Origin: Acinetobacter bouvetii DSM 14964 = CIP 107468
GTDB lineage: Bacteria; Pseudomonadota; Gammaproteobacteria; Pseudomonadales; Moraxellaceae
Direction: 5' to 3'
DNA length: 64,000 nucleotides
Assembly (NCBI RefSeq): GCF_000368865.1
Contig: NZ_KB849725.1
Span: 178,438 to 242,437, forward strand
Part shown: positions 55,217-63,749 of the stretch, piece after piece
Layout: every line of letters starts with the position of its first letter
Position numbering within the stretch: the first letter of the stretch is position 1
Program-made: the position numbers and the translations under genes
Notes under the pieces: model-generated
Seen by the model: the letters and a program-made list of their open reading frames with translations, nothing else
Told to the model about the DNA's origin: nothing
Database searches by the model: none

Positions 55217-56167
55217 ATGTCGGTTTATACCACTTTGACTTTAAAGGAAGTTCAGGACTTCACAGCGCCATATGGTTTAAATGTGGCTGACCTGATTCCG
55301 ATTCAAGGCGGAATTCAAAATACCAACTATTTTATTGTCTGTGAAAATGGCCTGCAGTATGTGCTGACGATCTTTGAAGAGATGGATGAGCAGGGCGCCG
55401 GCGAATTGGTGCCGGTGCTGGAGCATTTGGGCCAAGCGGGGCTGGCGGTGCCGGTGCCCTTATCCTATCAGGGCAAAGCCATTCACACGCTAAAAGGCAA
55501 ACCTGCACAGATTGCGCCGCGCATGCAGGGCGAGCATCCGATGCCTGCGTCACTTGCGCAGGCGCAAGCCATTGCCGTGGCGCAGGCCAAAATGCATGTG
55601 GCGCTGCAGGATTTTCCTTTAGAGCGCGCGTTTTACCGTGACCATGCCTATTGGCGTCAGGTCTCGCGTGAGGTGAAGCCGAGCCTGAACGATGCAGACG
55701 CCATGCTGCTGAATAATCTGCTGGGTGTGTATGATGCCTTGACGGCGATGTATCCAAACCGTCCCAAAGGCTTTATCCATTCAGATCTGTTCCGCGACAA
55801 TACCTTATTCGATGGCGATGAGCTGAAAGGCATTTTAGATTTTTATGAATTAAATAAAGATGAATGGCTGTTTGATATAGCCATTACCTTAAATGACTTC
55901 TGCACAGAATATCCAAACATCACCTTAAATGAAGACAAAGCGGTGGCATTCTTAAATGCCTATGAAAGTGTGCGCCCGCTGACAGCGGATGAAAAAGCGT
56001 GCCTGGAACTGTATTTGGCGATGGCGGCGGGGCGGTTCTGGATGATGCGCCTGCAGGTGGCGCAGAAAAATGCGGCTGAAGGCCGGACTGGCGGCGATAT
56101 TCTGCAGAAAAATCCTGCTGAAATGCGCGATATGCTGATCGAACGCCTGAAGTTTGTCACCGCTTAA
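55217..56167 (+). CDS. thrB: Homoserine kinase (ThrB, APH-fold type)
   Basis: 316 residues from ATG 55217, giving MSVYTTLTLKEVQDFTAPYG. This is the kinase type with an aminoglycoside phosphotransferase fold used by Acinetobacter and Pseudomonas, not the GHMP type of E. coli. GGIQNTNYFIV near the N-terminus binds ATP; HSDLFRDNTLF near 190 and GILDFYEL are the catalytic loop and DFG-like metal site. It phosphorylates homoserine for threonine synthesis. It is divergent from hisF, with a 113-base gap for both promoters. The CSD-DUF1294 gene follows 24 bases later. Confidence 0.94.
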   Translation: MSVYTTLTLKEVQDFTAPYGLNVADLIPIQGGIQNTNYFIVCENGLQYVLTIFEEMDEQGAGELVPVLEHLGQAGLAVPVPLSYQGKAIHTLKGKPAQIAPRMQGEHPMPASLAQAQAIAVAQAKMHVALQDFPLERAFYRDHAYWRQVSREVKPSLNDADAMLLNNLLGVYDALTAMYPNRPKGFIHSDLFRDNTLFDGDELKGILDFYELNKDEWLFDIAITLNDFCTEYPNITLNEDKAVAFLNAYESVRPLTADEKACLELYLAMAAGRFWMMRLQVAQKNAAEGRTGGDILQKNPAEMRDMLIERLKFVTA

Positions 56168-56191
56168 TTTGAATCATTTAAAGGAAAAAAC

Positions 56192-56818
56192 ATGCGCGAT
56201 CAAGGCCGCTTAATCGAATGGTTTGATGACAAAGGCTATGGCTTTATTCAGCCCAATGACAGCAGCAAAGACCGCGTATTTCTGCATATCAAAGATTTTG
56301 CCCGGCCTGGGCCGCGCCCGATTGTCGGCTGCGCTTTGGAATATCTGATTATTCTGGATGAGCGCGGCCGGCACCGCGCGCAGCAGGTCACCTATTTAAA
56401 AGCTTCGCAAACCCAGCCGAAGCCCAAACGGGCGAAAGACAATATCGTGCGCATGCCGCAGAAAACCTCGCCGATGCAGATCCTCTGCATCGCCTACATT
56501 TTGGCCTTGGCTGTTTTGAGCTTTGCCGGCCTGCTGAACGGCACCGCGCTGTTGGCGATCAGCTTGGTCAATGCGGCGACTTACTGGTTCTATGCGCAGG
56601 ATAAGGAAGCTGCGCAATTGGGCAACCGCCGTGTGCCGGAAAATACCCTGCATATTCTGTCTTTTTTGGGCGGCTGGCCGGCCGCTTGGCTGGCGCAGCA
56701 CAGACTGCGTCATAAAACACAAAAACAACCGTTCCGGCAAATTTATTTTTGTACTATAGCTTTTAACATATTATTGATTTTGTGGCTGATTTCGCCATTT
56801 AATCCTTTTAAAAGTTAA
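56192..56818 (+). CDS. Cold-shock domain protein fused to a DUF1294 membrane domain
   Basis: 208 residues. The first 70 form a cold-shock domain with the RNA-binding motifs KGYGFIQP and VFLHI. A basic linker (KPKRAKD region) leads to membrane helices at about 90-130, and a DUF1294 domain with NAATYWFYAQDKEAA, NTLHILSFLGGWPAAWLAQ-RLRHK and a final helix. The combination is a known architecture; its role is not established, though a nucleic-acid-binding head on a membrane anchor is unusual. It follows thrB by 24 bases, likely in one unit. Confidence 0.88.
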   Translation: MRDQGRLIEWFDDKGYGFIQPNDSSKDRVFLHIKDFARPGPRPIVGCALEYLIILDERGRHRAQQVTYLKASQTQPKPKRAKDNIVRMPQKTSPMQILCIAYILALAVLSFAGLLNGTALLAISLVNAATYWFYAQDKEAAQLGNRRVPENTLHILSFLGGWPAAWLAQHRLRHKTQKQPFRQIYFCTIAFNILLILWLISPFNPFKS

Positions 56819-56844
56819 GAGACGCATAAAAATAGAGAGGGCGC

Positions 56845-57240
56845 ATGAATTATTCCATTGATAAAGATCCGAACCGCAGCTTAACGATTGCGCTGTATGT
56901 GCTTTATATCGTTGCAATTTTTTCTGCAGGCTTATTGGCGGTTATAGCGCTGATCATCAACTATGTGAAACGCAGCGATGTGCAGGGGTCTATTTTTGAA
57001 AGCCACTTTACATGGCAAATCCGCACTTTCTGGTGGTATCTGTTTTGGAACATCATTGCATTTGTGCCGTTCTTTTTCTTATTTTTTACCGGGGAAAATC
57101 CCGATGCCTTCGCTGGCGTCGCTTTGGGCGCATCGGCCTTTTGTGTGGCGGTGATTGGCCTGTCTTGGATTTGGATTGTTTACCGCGCCATTAAAGGCCT
57201 GATCCGCGTAAATGACAATCAGCCGATGTATCAATCGTGA
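56845..57240 (+). CDS. DUF4870-like small membrane protein
   Basis: 131 residues with three or four hydrophobic segments (about 16-40, 62-84, 90-110). The stretch FESHFTWQIRTFWWYLFWNII with the following AIKGLIRVNDNQPMYQ is shared with a family of uncharacterised inner-membrane proteins (DUF4870/COG3671-type). It starts 26 bases after the CSD-DUF1294 gene with a GAGAGGG site, and the two are probably cotranscribed. Function unknown. Confidence 0.8.
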   Translation: MNYSIDKDPNRSLTIALYVLYIVAIFSAGLLAVIALIINYVKRSDVQGSIFESHFTWQIRTFWWYLFWNIIAFVPFFFLFFTGENPDAFAGVALGASAFCVAVIGLSWIWIVYRAIKGLIRVNDNQPMYQS

Positions 57241-57279
57241 GCATTTGCTGAATGCGGCCCTTTGGGGCGCTGTAAAATT

Positions 57280-57310
57280 TGAAAAAGGCGGCTTTGGCTG
57301 CCTTTTTTAT
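57280..57310 (+). terminator. Terminator after the DUF4870-like gene
   Basis: AAAAAGGCGGC and GCTGCCTTTTT form an imperfect hairpin followed by T. Confidence 0.7.
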
Positions 57311-57383
57311 GCCCTGCTGTTGCAGCCTTGCGCCAGATTGAAGCAATGGAGTGCGCCTTTGTGGTGAGGCTGATGAAACAGGC

Positions 57384-57537
57384 TTTACGTTTTAAATTTT
57401 TATAATTTACGTTTTTAATAATATGAGTTTACATTTTTAATATATTTAATTTACTTTGTTAAATAAATAATCTTACTTTTTTAATATTTTATATTTACGT
57501 TTTATTAAAAATAAATTTACATTTTTGTACATTTAAA
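57384..57537. repeat. Seven contiguous 22-bp AT-rich direct repeats (iteron-like)
   Basis: TTTAC or CTTAC recurs at 57384, 57406, 57428, 57450, 57472, 57494 and 57516, that is at exact 22-base steps without spacers. Each unit begins TTTAC[G/A/T]TTT and continues with T and A; the first half is conserved, the second half varies. Two helical turns separate the T tracts, so the DNA should be curved and all sites face the same side. It lies 51 bases beyond the 3' end of the orphan HTH gene. Known cases of such arrays are replication iterons and multi-site regulator or transposase binding regions. Confidence 0.75.
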
Positions 57538-57588
57538 TTGATTAATTCAGGCGCTGAAGCGAAGGGTATTTGGAGTTGAAAATCCCGC

Positions 57589-57948
57589 TTATCCATAAAA
57601 GCGCCCACGGCGCCTGCGCAGGCCTAAAAGGTGAATGGCGCGCACCAAAACTGCATAAGAAACAGGATAGCCAAAGCGTGTTTCAAAAAGCGGGATCAAG
57701 TCACTTATGTTTTTAAATTTTGTTTCTTTTACAAATACTTGAAATTCATTCCAGTTTTTAATATGGCTTGGCGCGCCCCGTTTATTTCCTGTTTTTGGAT
57801 GCAGGCTTCCAGTTTCTTCTTCCAGTTTGATCCATGCGTCTAAGGTCACCCGGGAGATATTAAACTCCTTGCAAACGGCAACTTTATAGTCGGTTTTTTT
57901 GTACATCTGGATGGCTGCATTCCGCAGCTCTAATGAGTATTTCGGCAT
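57589..57948 (-). CDS. Orphan helix-turn-helix protein, IS630 transposase N-terminal type
   Basis: 119 residues. SLELRNAAIQMYKKTDYKVAVCKEFNISRVTLDAWIKLEEETGS is broken here into its parts: SLELRNAAIQMYKK, an HTH with VCKEFNISRVTLDAWI, and ETGSLHPKTG, the order found at the start of IS630/Tc1-type transposases. The second winged part ISDLIPLF-FGYPVSYAVLVRAIHLLGLRRRRG is also as in those proteins. No DDE catalytic domain follows; the gene simply ends. It may be a domesticated DNA-binding protein or a transposase remnant. Seven 22-bp repeats lie just past its 3' end and are candidate binding sites. Confidence 0.7.
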   Translation of the reverse strand: MPKYSLELRNAAIQMYKKTDYKVAVCKEFNISRVTLDAWIKLEEETGSLHPKTGNKRGAPSHIKNWNEFQVFVKETKFKNISDLIPLFETRFGYPVSYAVLVRAIHLLGLRRRRGRFYG

Positions 57949-58046
57949 TTATGCTGATCCAGCTTAAAATAAGTTTTTTATATTATATGGCATAGTTGTT
58001 GCAAAAAAATAATTAACTTTAATAAAATGAATAAATAGGTGGCATT

Positions 58047-59378
58047 ATGGAAAAAACGCAAGTTTCTTTCAAAAAAATGTCTTTATGGCAAGTGGTCATT
58101 ATCGGTATTGCATATATGACCCCAATGGTGGTGTTTGATACTTTTGGCATTGTGTCAGGCATTACTGATGGCCGGGTGCCATTGGCTTATCTTCTGGCGC
58201 TAGGGGCCATGCTGCTGACCGCATTCAGCTATGCGCGCTTCAGCAGGCATTCGGATAAGCCGGGTTCTGCCTATACCTATACAGCGGAATCATGCGGGGC
58301 GCAGGCAGGCTTTTTTGTGGGCTGGTGCACACTGCTGGATTACATCATGCTGCCGCTGGTCAATGCGCTTCTGGCTGGCATTTATTTAGAAGCGGTGATT
58401 CCAAGTGTGCCGTACTGGGCATGGGTGGCCCTGTTTACAGGGCTAGTGACACTGATCAATTGCTTCCGCATCAATATTTTAGCCAATCTCAGCATGCTGT
58501 TTGTCTGCGCGCCGGTGCTGCTGATGGGCTTCTTTATTTACCTGGTGATTCAAGGGATAGGCAGCGGGCAGGGCTATGATCATGTATTAACCATGGCTCC
58601 ATTATGGAATGGCGATACGTCGGTTTTGCCGCTGATCGCAGGCGCCTCTATTCTGTGTTTCAGCTTTTTGGGTTTTGATGCCGTGACCACAATGTCGCAT
58701 GAAACCAGCGATCCAAAACGCAATATTCCGCGCGCTGTGATGCTGACTACGCTCATCGGCGGAGTAATTTTTCTGGGCGCGTCCTGGTTTATTCAATTGT
58801 ATTTCCCAAGCAATGTCCGCTTTAACAACCCGGATGAGGCTTTGCCTGAGATTGTGCTGTATGTCGGCGGCGCTTTATTTCAATCGGTCTTTCTCTGCGC
58901 CCAGATTATGAATACTTTTGCTTCAGGCCTTGCGACTCATGCCAGCGCTTCACGTCTGGTGCATCTCATGGGGCGTGATGGCATTTTCCATAAGGGGACA
59001 CTGGGCCAAGTGCACAGCAAACTGGGCACACCTTTATATGCGGTTTTGATGATTGGTGTTATTTCCTTAGCGGCGATTGCCCTTGATTTAGCCACCGTGG
59101 TGAGCATGATCAGCTTTGGCGCCTTAATTGCCTTTACCGCCGTGAACTTTTCAGTCTTTATGAAATTCTATGTGCGCGATGGCCAGCGCCAAGGGCTGAA
59201 AAACCTGTTTCTGAACTTAATTTTACCCATCATTTCTGTCGCAGCCATTATGTGCCTTTGGATGAGTCTGGAACACAATGCTTTGGTGTGCGGCGGCATC
59301 TGGCTTGCTGTTGGAATATTGCTTTTTGCCTATAAAAAATTAAAAAAACAAAGTATTGCGATTGGCAGCGCTTACTGA
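58047..59378 (+). CDS. APC family amino acid/amine permease
   Basis: 443 residues with 12 hydrophobic segments. The start WQVVIIGIAYMTPMVVFDTFG and SDKPGSAYTYTAE are conserved in APC-superfamily permeases of the putrescine/amino acid importer type (PuuP-like). FLGFDAVTTMSHETSDPKRNIPRA in the middle is the other hallmark. The next gene, an amine oxidase-like flavoprotein 39 bases downstream, suggests uptake and oxidation of an amine, for example a polyamine derivative. The promoter area is the short gap after the HTH gene. Confidence 0.88.
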   Translation: MEKTQVSFKKMSLWQVVIIGIAYMTPMVVFDTFGIVSGITDGRVPLAYLLALGAMLLTAFSYARFSRHSDKPGSAYTYTAESCGAQAGFFVGWCTLLDYIMLPLVNALLAGIYLEAVIPSVPYWAWVALFTGLVTLINCFRINILANLSMLFVCAPVLLMGFFIYLVIQGIGSGQGYDHVLTMAPLWNGDTSVLPLIAGASILCFSFLGFDAVTTMSHETSDPKRNIPRAVMLTTLIGGVIFLGASWFIQLYFPSNVRFNNPDEALPEIVLYVGGALFQSVFLCAQIMNTFASGLATHASASRLVHLMGRDGIFHKGTLGQVHSKLGTPLYAVLMIGVISLAAIALDLATVVSMISFGALIAFTAVNFSVFMKFYVRDGQRQGLKNLFLNLILPIISVAAIMCLWMSLEHNALVCGGIWLAVGILLFAYKKLKKQSIAIGSAY

Positions 59379-59417
59379 GTTTGAACGTTTAAAATTGAAT
59401 TGAAGAGAGTAAATAAG

Positions 59418-60827
59418 ATGATGATGAAGCCAAAATTTGTTGCAGATGTTGAATTTAAAAACAGTGTCAATGTGCAGACAGGCAAGGAGTGGAACTGGCT
59501 CAATCCAGCGCGGGGCCAGTTCGATTTTCCTGCCAACTATTATGAAAGTTCACTGGCCTCTTGGCATGAATTTGAGGCTTTGCAGGCCGACATTGAATGT
59601 GATGTTGTGGTGATTGGCGCAGGCCTGCTTGGAAGCTCTGCGGCTTTGCATTTGTCAGAGCAGGGAGTCGAGACGGTATTGGTGGAAAAAAACCGGATTG
59701 GCAGCGCTGCTTCAGGGCGCAACGGCGGGCAGCTGACACCCGGCCTGGCGCGCTGGGAGGCCGCTGAAATGATTGAGCATTTCAGCCATGAAGAGGCCAA
59801 AAGGCTTTGGCATTTCACTTCGACCGAAGCGATGGAGTTAATTGACCAAATCAGCGATGCCTATGGGCTGGATGTGCAGCGCAAACGCAGCCATATTACG
59901 GCCGCCGTGCATCCGGGGCATTTGGTTGCCCTCACGGCAGGGGCCGATGCGCGCAAATATTTGGGCGAAGACCATACGCACATTATGGGCAAGCACGAAC
60001 TGTTTGAATACGTGAAATCTGACAACTACTCCGGAGGCTTGCTGGATACATTGGGCGGACAGATTCACCCCTTGGCATTGAACCGCGGACTGGTATATGG
60101 CTTCTGTCAAAACGGCGGCACAGTGTATGAGCAGACAGAAGTGCTATCGGTCGAAGAGCGTGAAGACGGCATTTATGTCCTGACCAGTGGCGGAATGATT
60201 AAAGCGCGTAAAAGCGCGGTGATCGGGGTGCATCATGCTGCCTTTAAATTGCTTCAAGAACACAATCAGACCACCATTCCTTTTTATACCTACGTGTGTA
60301 CCACGGCGCCGCTTGAAATGGATTTAAGCGAAATTTTGCCTTCAGATGCGCCGGTTTATGACACGCAGTTTCAGATTGACTATTACCGCGGCGTATCCCA
60401 AAACCGCTTGCTGTTTGGGGGCGAGGGAACAGGTTCATGCTGGACCGCGGAGAAAACCCATGATTATTTATTGGGGCGCATTCTGCATGTATTCCCGCAG
60501 TTAAAGCAGGTGGAACTCGATTTTGTCTGGAGCGGCACAACAGACCTCACCATGAATGGCGCTGCCGACAGCCGTAAATCAGATGGCAAATATCCGATTT
60601 ATGCGGTGCAAGGCTGGAGCGGCCATGGCGTGGCGCAAACGGTGCGCATTGGCAAAGCCATCGCCGATGATTTTTGCGGTAAAGCCGATGATTTTAAAAT
60701 GCTGAGCAGTATTCAGCATCAGGATATTCCGTTTGGCCGTGCGCTGGCGCCGGTGGTGGTGCCTCTTGCCAAAAGCGCCTATAGCTTGGGCGCCATGGTC
60801 AATCCTGGAAAAATGGTGTCATTCTGA
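59418..60827 (+). CDS. FAD-dependent amine oxidoreductase, DadA/PuuB-like
   Basis: 469 residues from ATG 59418. DVVVIGAGLLGSSAALHLSE is the FAD Rossmann motif and ASGRNGGQL-PG the DAO-family flavin contact. The C-terminal GWSGHGVAQTVRIGKAIAD closes the flavin site. The general layout and GRNGGQ motif match gamma-glutamylputrescine oxidase (PuuB) and related D-amino acid/glycine oxidases. With the permease before it, a catabolic unit for a polyamine or similar amine is likely. Three ATG codons stand in a row at the start, so the exact one is open. Confidence 0.88.
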   Translation: MMMKPKFVADVEFKNSVNVQTGKEWNWLNPARGQFDFPANYYESSLASWHEFEALQADIECDVVVIGAGLLGSSAALHLSEQGVETVLVEKNRIGSAASGRNGGQLTPGLARWEAAEMIEHFSHEEAKRLWHFTSTEAMELIDQISDAYGLDVQRKRSHITAAVHPGHLVALTAGADARKYLGEDHTHIMGKHELFEYVKSDNYSGGLLDTLGGQIHPLALNRGLVYGFCQNGGTVYEQTEVLSVEEREDGIYVLTSGGMIKARKSAVIGVHHAAFKLLQEHNQTTIPFYTYVCTTAPLEMDLSEILPSDAPVYDTQFQIDYYRGVSQNRLLFGGEGTGSCWTAEKTHDYLLGRILHVFPQLKQVELDFVWSGTTDLTMNGAADSRKSDGKYPIYAVQGWSGHGVAQTVRIGKAIADDFCGKADDFKMLSSIQHQDIPFGRALAPVVVPLAKSAYSLGAMVNPGKMVSF

Positions 60828-60845
60828 CAATTATATGGATTCAGC

Positions 60846-60881
60846 GGGACAGCGTTATTTCAAGGGAAATCACGCTGTCCC
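60846..60881. terminator. Perfect stem-loop after the oxidoreductase gene
   Basis: GGGACAGCGT and ACGCTGTCCC form a 10-bp stem that extends after one mismatch with ATTTC/GAAAT. T-rich sequence follows only weakly, so termination is plausible, not certain. Confidence 0.55.
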
Positions 60882-61009
60882 ATGTGCATTTTTGATGCCC
60901 GATAGGCGGCGGATGGGCAGTCAGATTTTTTTTCTTCTGCGCAGGCGCCGATTCCTCATAAACAGAATCGAGATGAATGGATCATCCGCATTCCAAGTTC
61001 AGGATGCGC

Positions 61010-61912
61010 CTAAGGGCTGACATCCTTGGCTTTATTTAAAAACTGAGGCCGCCATTCACTCAGTATGACACCCAGCACCATCAGGCATCCGCCGGCTAAG
61101 GCCCAAGGCGCTAGGCGCTCGCCTGCAATGCGCCCTATTATGGCGGCCCATACCGGTTCGCCGGCATAAATAATGGCGGCTTGCGAAGGATCGACCATGC
61201 GCTGCGCCCAGTTCATGACCAATTGAATAACGGCACTGGCAATTCCCAGCGCGCAGAGTACCGCCAGCAGCGGCCACTCAAAGGCCGGCAATTGGGTTTC
61301 GCCATTGAAAGGCGCAATCAAAAAGCACAGCACTGAGGCAAATGCCAGCTGCAGTACGGTGACCCTGCGTAAATTGACTTTATTTGCAAAATAACTGATC
61401 AGGATAATTTCAAAGGCAATTGCAACCGAACCCAAAAGAGTAATCAGCTGGCCAAAATTCAGCTGCATGGCGCCAAAACCATTGCCTGTTAAAAAGGCCA
61501 GGCCGGCAAAGGCAGAAATGACACCCAGCCAGGTCATGAAGTGTGGCGTTTGCCGAAAGCAGAGCCAAAGTAAAACGGGCACTAATGGCACATAGAGCGC
61601 AGTTAGAAATGCAGATTCACTGCTGCTGATGCTTTGCAGGCCAATGGTTTGCGTGCCGTAGCCGATGGCGATCACTGCGCCGATGCAAAATCCGGCAAAA
61701 ACTTCGCTGGCATTGCATTTTTTTAAATCTTTCAGGGAAAGCAGGCTGACGGCAAGGGCGGCAGCCGCAAAACGTAAAGCAACGAACAAAATGGGCGTGC
61801 TGTAGTTCAGTCCAAACTGCACCGTCAGGAAGCTGCCGCCCCAAATGATGGTGATGAGGATCAGCGCGAGCTGCGGTGTTTTAGAGTTGAGCGTGGAGGC
61901 AAATTGAGGCAT
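61010..61912 (-). CDS. EamA/DMT family transporter
   Basis: 300 residues with ten membrane helices arranged as two EamA repeats. Recognisable pieces are IIWGGSFLTVQFGLN in the first repeat, SSESAFLTALYVPLVPVLLW at its end and QAAIIYAGEPVWAAIIGRIAGERL in the second repeat. Members export amino acids or other metabolites; the substrate cannot be inferred. It converges on the amine oxidoreductase gene and is probably an independent unit. Upstream 61913-62120 shows no gene. Confidence 0.88.
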   Translation of the reverse strand: MPQFASTLNSKTPQLALILITIIWGGSFLTVQFGLNYSTPILFVALRFAAAALAVSLLSLKDLKKCNASEVFAGFCIGAVIAIGYGTQTIGLQSISSSESAFLTALYVPLVPVLLWLCFRQTPHFMTWLGVISAFAGLAFLTGNGFGAMQLNFGQLITLLGSVAIAFEIILISYFANKVNLRRVTVLQLAFASVLCFLIAPFNGETQLPAFEWPLLAVLCALGIASAVIQLVMNWAQRMVDPSQAAIIYAGEPVWAAIIGRIAGERLAPWALAGGCLMVLGVILSEWRPQFLNKAKDVSP

Positions 61913-62120
61913 GTACAGCGGATTATGACTGAGGGAGAGCGCAATATTAGCATTGAATGTGCCTGATGAACTTGCCCTTCATGGCGCTTATGAACATCCA
62001 TCCATGGTCAGGTAAAGCATAAAAAATTTTAATCTGCAGTTCTACTTTCGAATTTTACAATCACGTATAATCTTTGAGCATAAAACAAAGATTAAAAGAA
62101 TAGATTCAAGAGGTTATTTG

Positions 62121-62909
62121 ATGGATGAATTATCTTGGTACTTCCAGTATTTTTCTATTTTTGGGGTGGGGGTTCACGTACTGATCGCACTGTGTTTTGC
62201 AATTCATGCGATTCGCAATGGGCAGCCATTTTTCTGGTTGTGGATTTTATTTGTCTTTCCGTTTTTCGGCAGTGTCGTGTATTTGATTGCGGTGTATTTG
62301 CCGCAATCGCGAATGCCATATCAAGCCCATATATTGAGTAAAAAAGCCCTGCATATTTTGCAGCCGAATCGTGCAATCAATCAAGCCAAAACGCAGTATG
62401 AAAACATTCCAAGCGTTGAAAATGCCGTTAGATATGCCGAGTATTTAATACAGTCTGGCAAGGCCAGTGAAGCAATTGCTATTTTAAAGCAGAAGCATAC
62501 AAGCCTTGTTGAAAATGATCCTGCTTTCTTAGAACAATGGGCGACAGCATATCTGCAGGATCAACAGGCGCAGCAAGCTTTAGCAATTACGGATAAAATC
62601 AAATCGATTGACCCCAATTATAAAATTGAACAAATTGCGTTAATCCGCGCTTTGGCGAATCACCAATTAAATCAGTAGGAAAGCGCGCGGCAAAATTTTA
62701 TCATTGCGACAAAATCTCAAGATATTGAAAAATTATCTGAATATGCTTTATGGGCGATACAAACCAATCAGGGGGAATTGGCTCAGCAAATTCGAGCAGA
62801 TTTGCAAAAGAAATGGACTATTGGAACAGCATATTCACGTCAATTGCATAAACCTATTTTCAAGCAAATAGATAAAGCATTAAAAGACATGAAGAAAAAA
62901 GCAGCATAA
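62121..62909 (+). pseudogene. PLDc_N/TPR-like membrane protein interrupted by a TAG
   Basis: From ATG 62121 (with AGAGG site) a frame of 262 sense codons runs to TAA 62907-62909, interrupted once by TAG at 62676-62678. The N-terminus has two membrane helices with FWLWILFVFPFFGSVVYLIAVY, the pattern of phospholipase-D N-terminal (PLDc_N) domains. Then come TPR-like helices (ENAVRYAEYLIQSGKASEAIAILKQ, split at residues 95-120, and a second pair). After the TAG the frame goes on with ESARQNFIIATKSQDIEKLSEYALW-type sequence, clearly the same protein. The preceding codons are CAG-like, so a CAG to TAG change is the simplest cause. The 185-residue product could be partly functional. Confidence 0.75.
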
Positions 62910-62913
62910 AAAA

Positions 62914-62931
62914 GAGGCCCGAAGGCCTCCT
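62914..62931 (-). terminator. Terminator after hisA
   Basis: GAGGCC and GGCCTC form a short hairpin around CGAA. On the minus strand six T follow, 20 bases past the hisA stop. Confidence 0.75.
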
Positions 62932-62948
62932 TAGACTGCCGCCGTGCT

Positions 62949-63680
62949 TTAGATGGCTTGGTCATCCCAAAGCGACTGCGCTTCACGAAGGTTAAGTGTG
63001 CCTTCGTAAATGGCACGGCCCGTGATGGCGCCTAAAATGCCTGGCTGGCCTTTTAAGTTGCGGACGTCATCTAGGTTGGTCACACCGCCAGAAGCAATGA
63101 CAGGCAGGCCTGAGTAGGCTGCAAGATTGACGGTCTGCTCAATGTTGACGCCTTGCATCATGCCATCACGGGCGATATCCGTGTAAACAATGCTGGATAC
63201 GCCGGCATCTGCAAAACGCTTCGCTAAATCCGTGGCTTTAACGTCAGTAACATTGGCCCAGCCATCGGTCGCCACCATGCCGTTCATGGCATCAATGCCG
63301 ACAATGATGCGGCCGGCGAATTTTTTGCAGGCTTCTTCTACAAACTCAGGGTTCTGCACGGCTTTTGTGCCGATAATGACAAAAGAAACGCCTGCATCCA
63401 GATAATGTTCAATGGTTTCAAGCGAGCGGATGCCGCCGCCGATTTGAATCGGCAGTTCCGGCTGCGCTTTGGCAATGGCTTCAACCACAGGCTTATGGAT
63501 TGGCGTGCCTGCGAAAGCGCCGTTTAAATCGACCAAATGCAAGCGGCGCGCGCCTTCATTAACCCAATGCTGCGCAGTTGCAACAGGATCGTCAGAAAAT
63601 ACGGTATCGTCTTCCATACGGCCTTGCTTCAAACGGACACATTTGCCATCTTTCAGGTCAATTGCAGGGATGATCAGCAT
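62949..63680 (-). CDS. hisA: Phosphoribosylformimino-AICAR phosphate isomerase (HisA)
   Basis: 243 residues, normal length. [20 protein letters not shown] is the HisA start, with catalytic Asp in the first strand. IGGGIRSLE and [10 protein letters not shown] are the phosphate loops, and [14 protein letters not shown] has the second catalytic Asp. The enzyme is an Amadori isomerase in histidine synthesis. It lies 69 bases downstream of an RNase D-like gene on the same strand, and is far from hisF. Confidence 0.97.
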   Translation of the reverse strand: MLIIPAIDLKDGKCVRLKQGRMEDDTVFSDDPVATAQHWVNEGARRLHLVDLNGAFAGTPIHKPVVEAIAKAQPELPIQIGGGIRSLETIEHYLDAGVSFVIIGTKAVQNPEFVEEACKKFAGRIIVGIDAMNGMVATDGWANVTDVKATDLAKRFADAGVSSIVYTDIARDGMMQGVNIEQTVNLAAYSGLPVIASGGVTNLDDVRNLKGQPGILGAITGRAIYEGTLNLREAQSLWDDQAI

Positions 63681-63749
63681 GCTTACGCTCCTTGCTCAAT
63701 CTTTCAATGAATTCATTGCCCGCCATCTTAGCAAAATATTGGCAGATTT

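Noticed and set aside
57384..57537. CRISPR array
   Set aside because: The 22-base units are contiguous, with no unique spacers, the second half of each unit drifts, and no cas gene is near.
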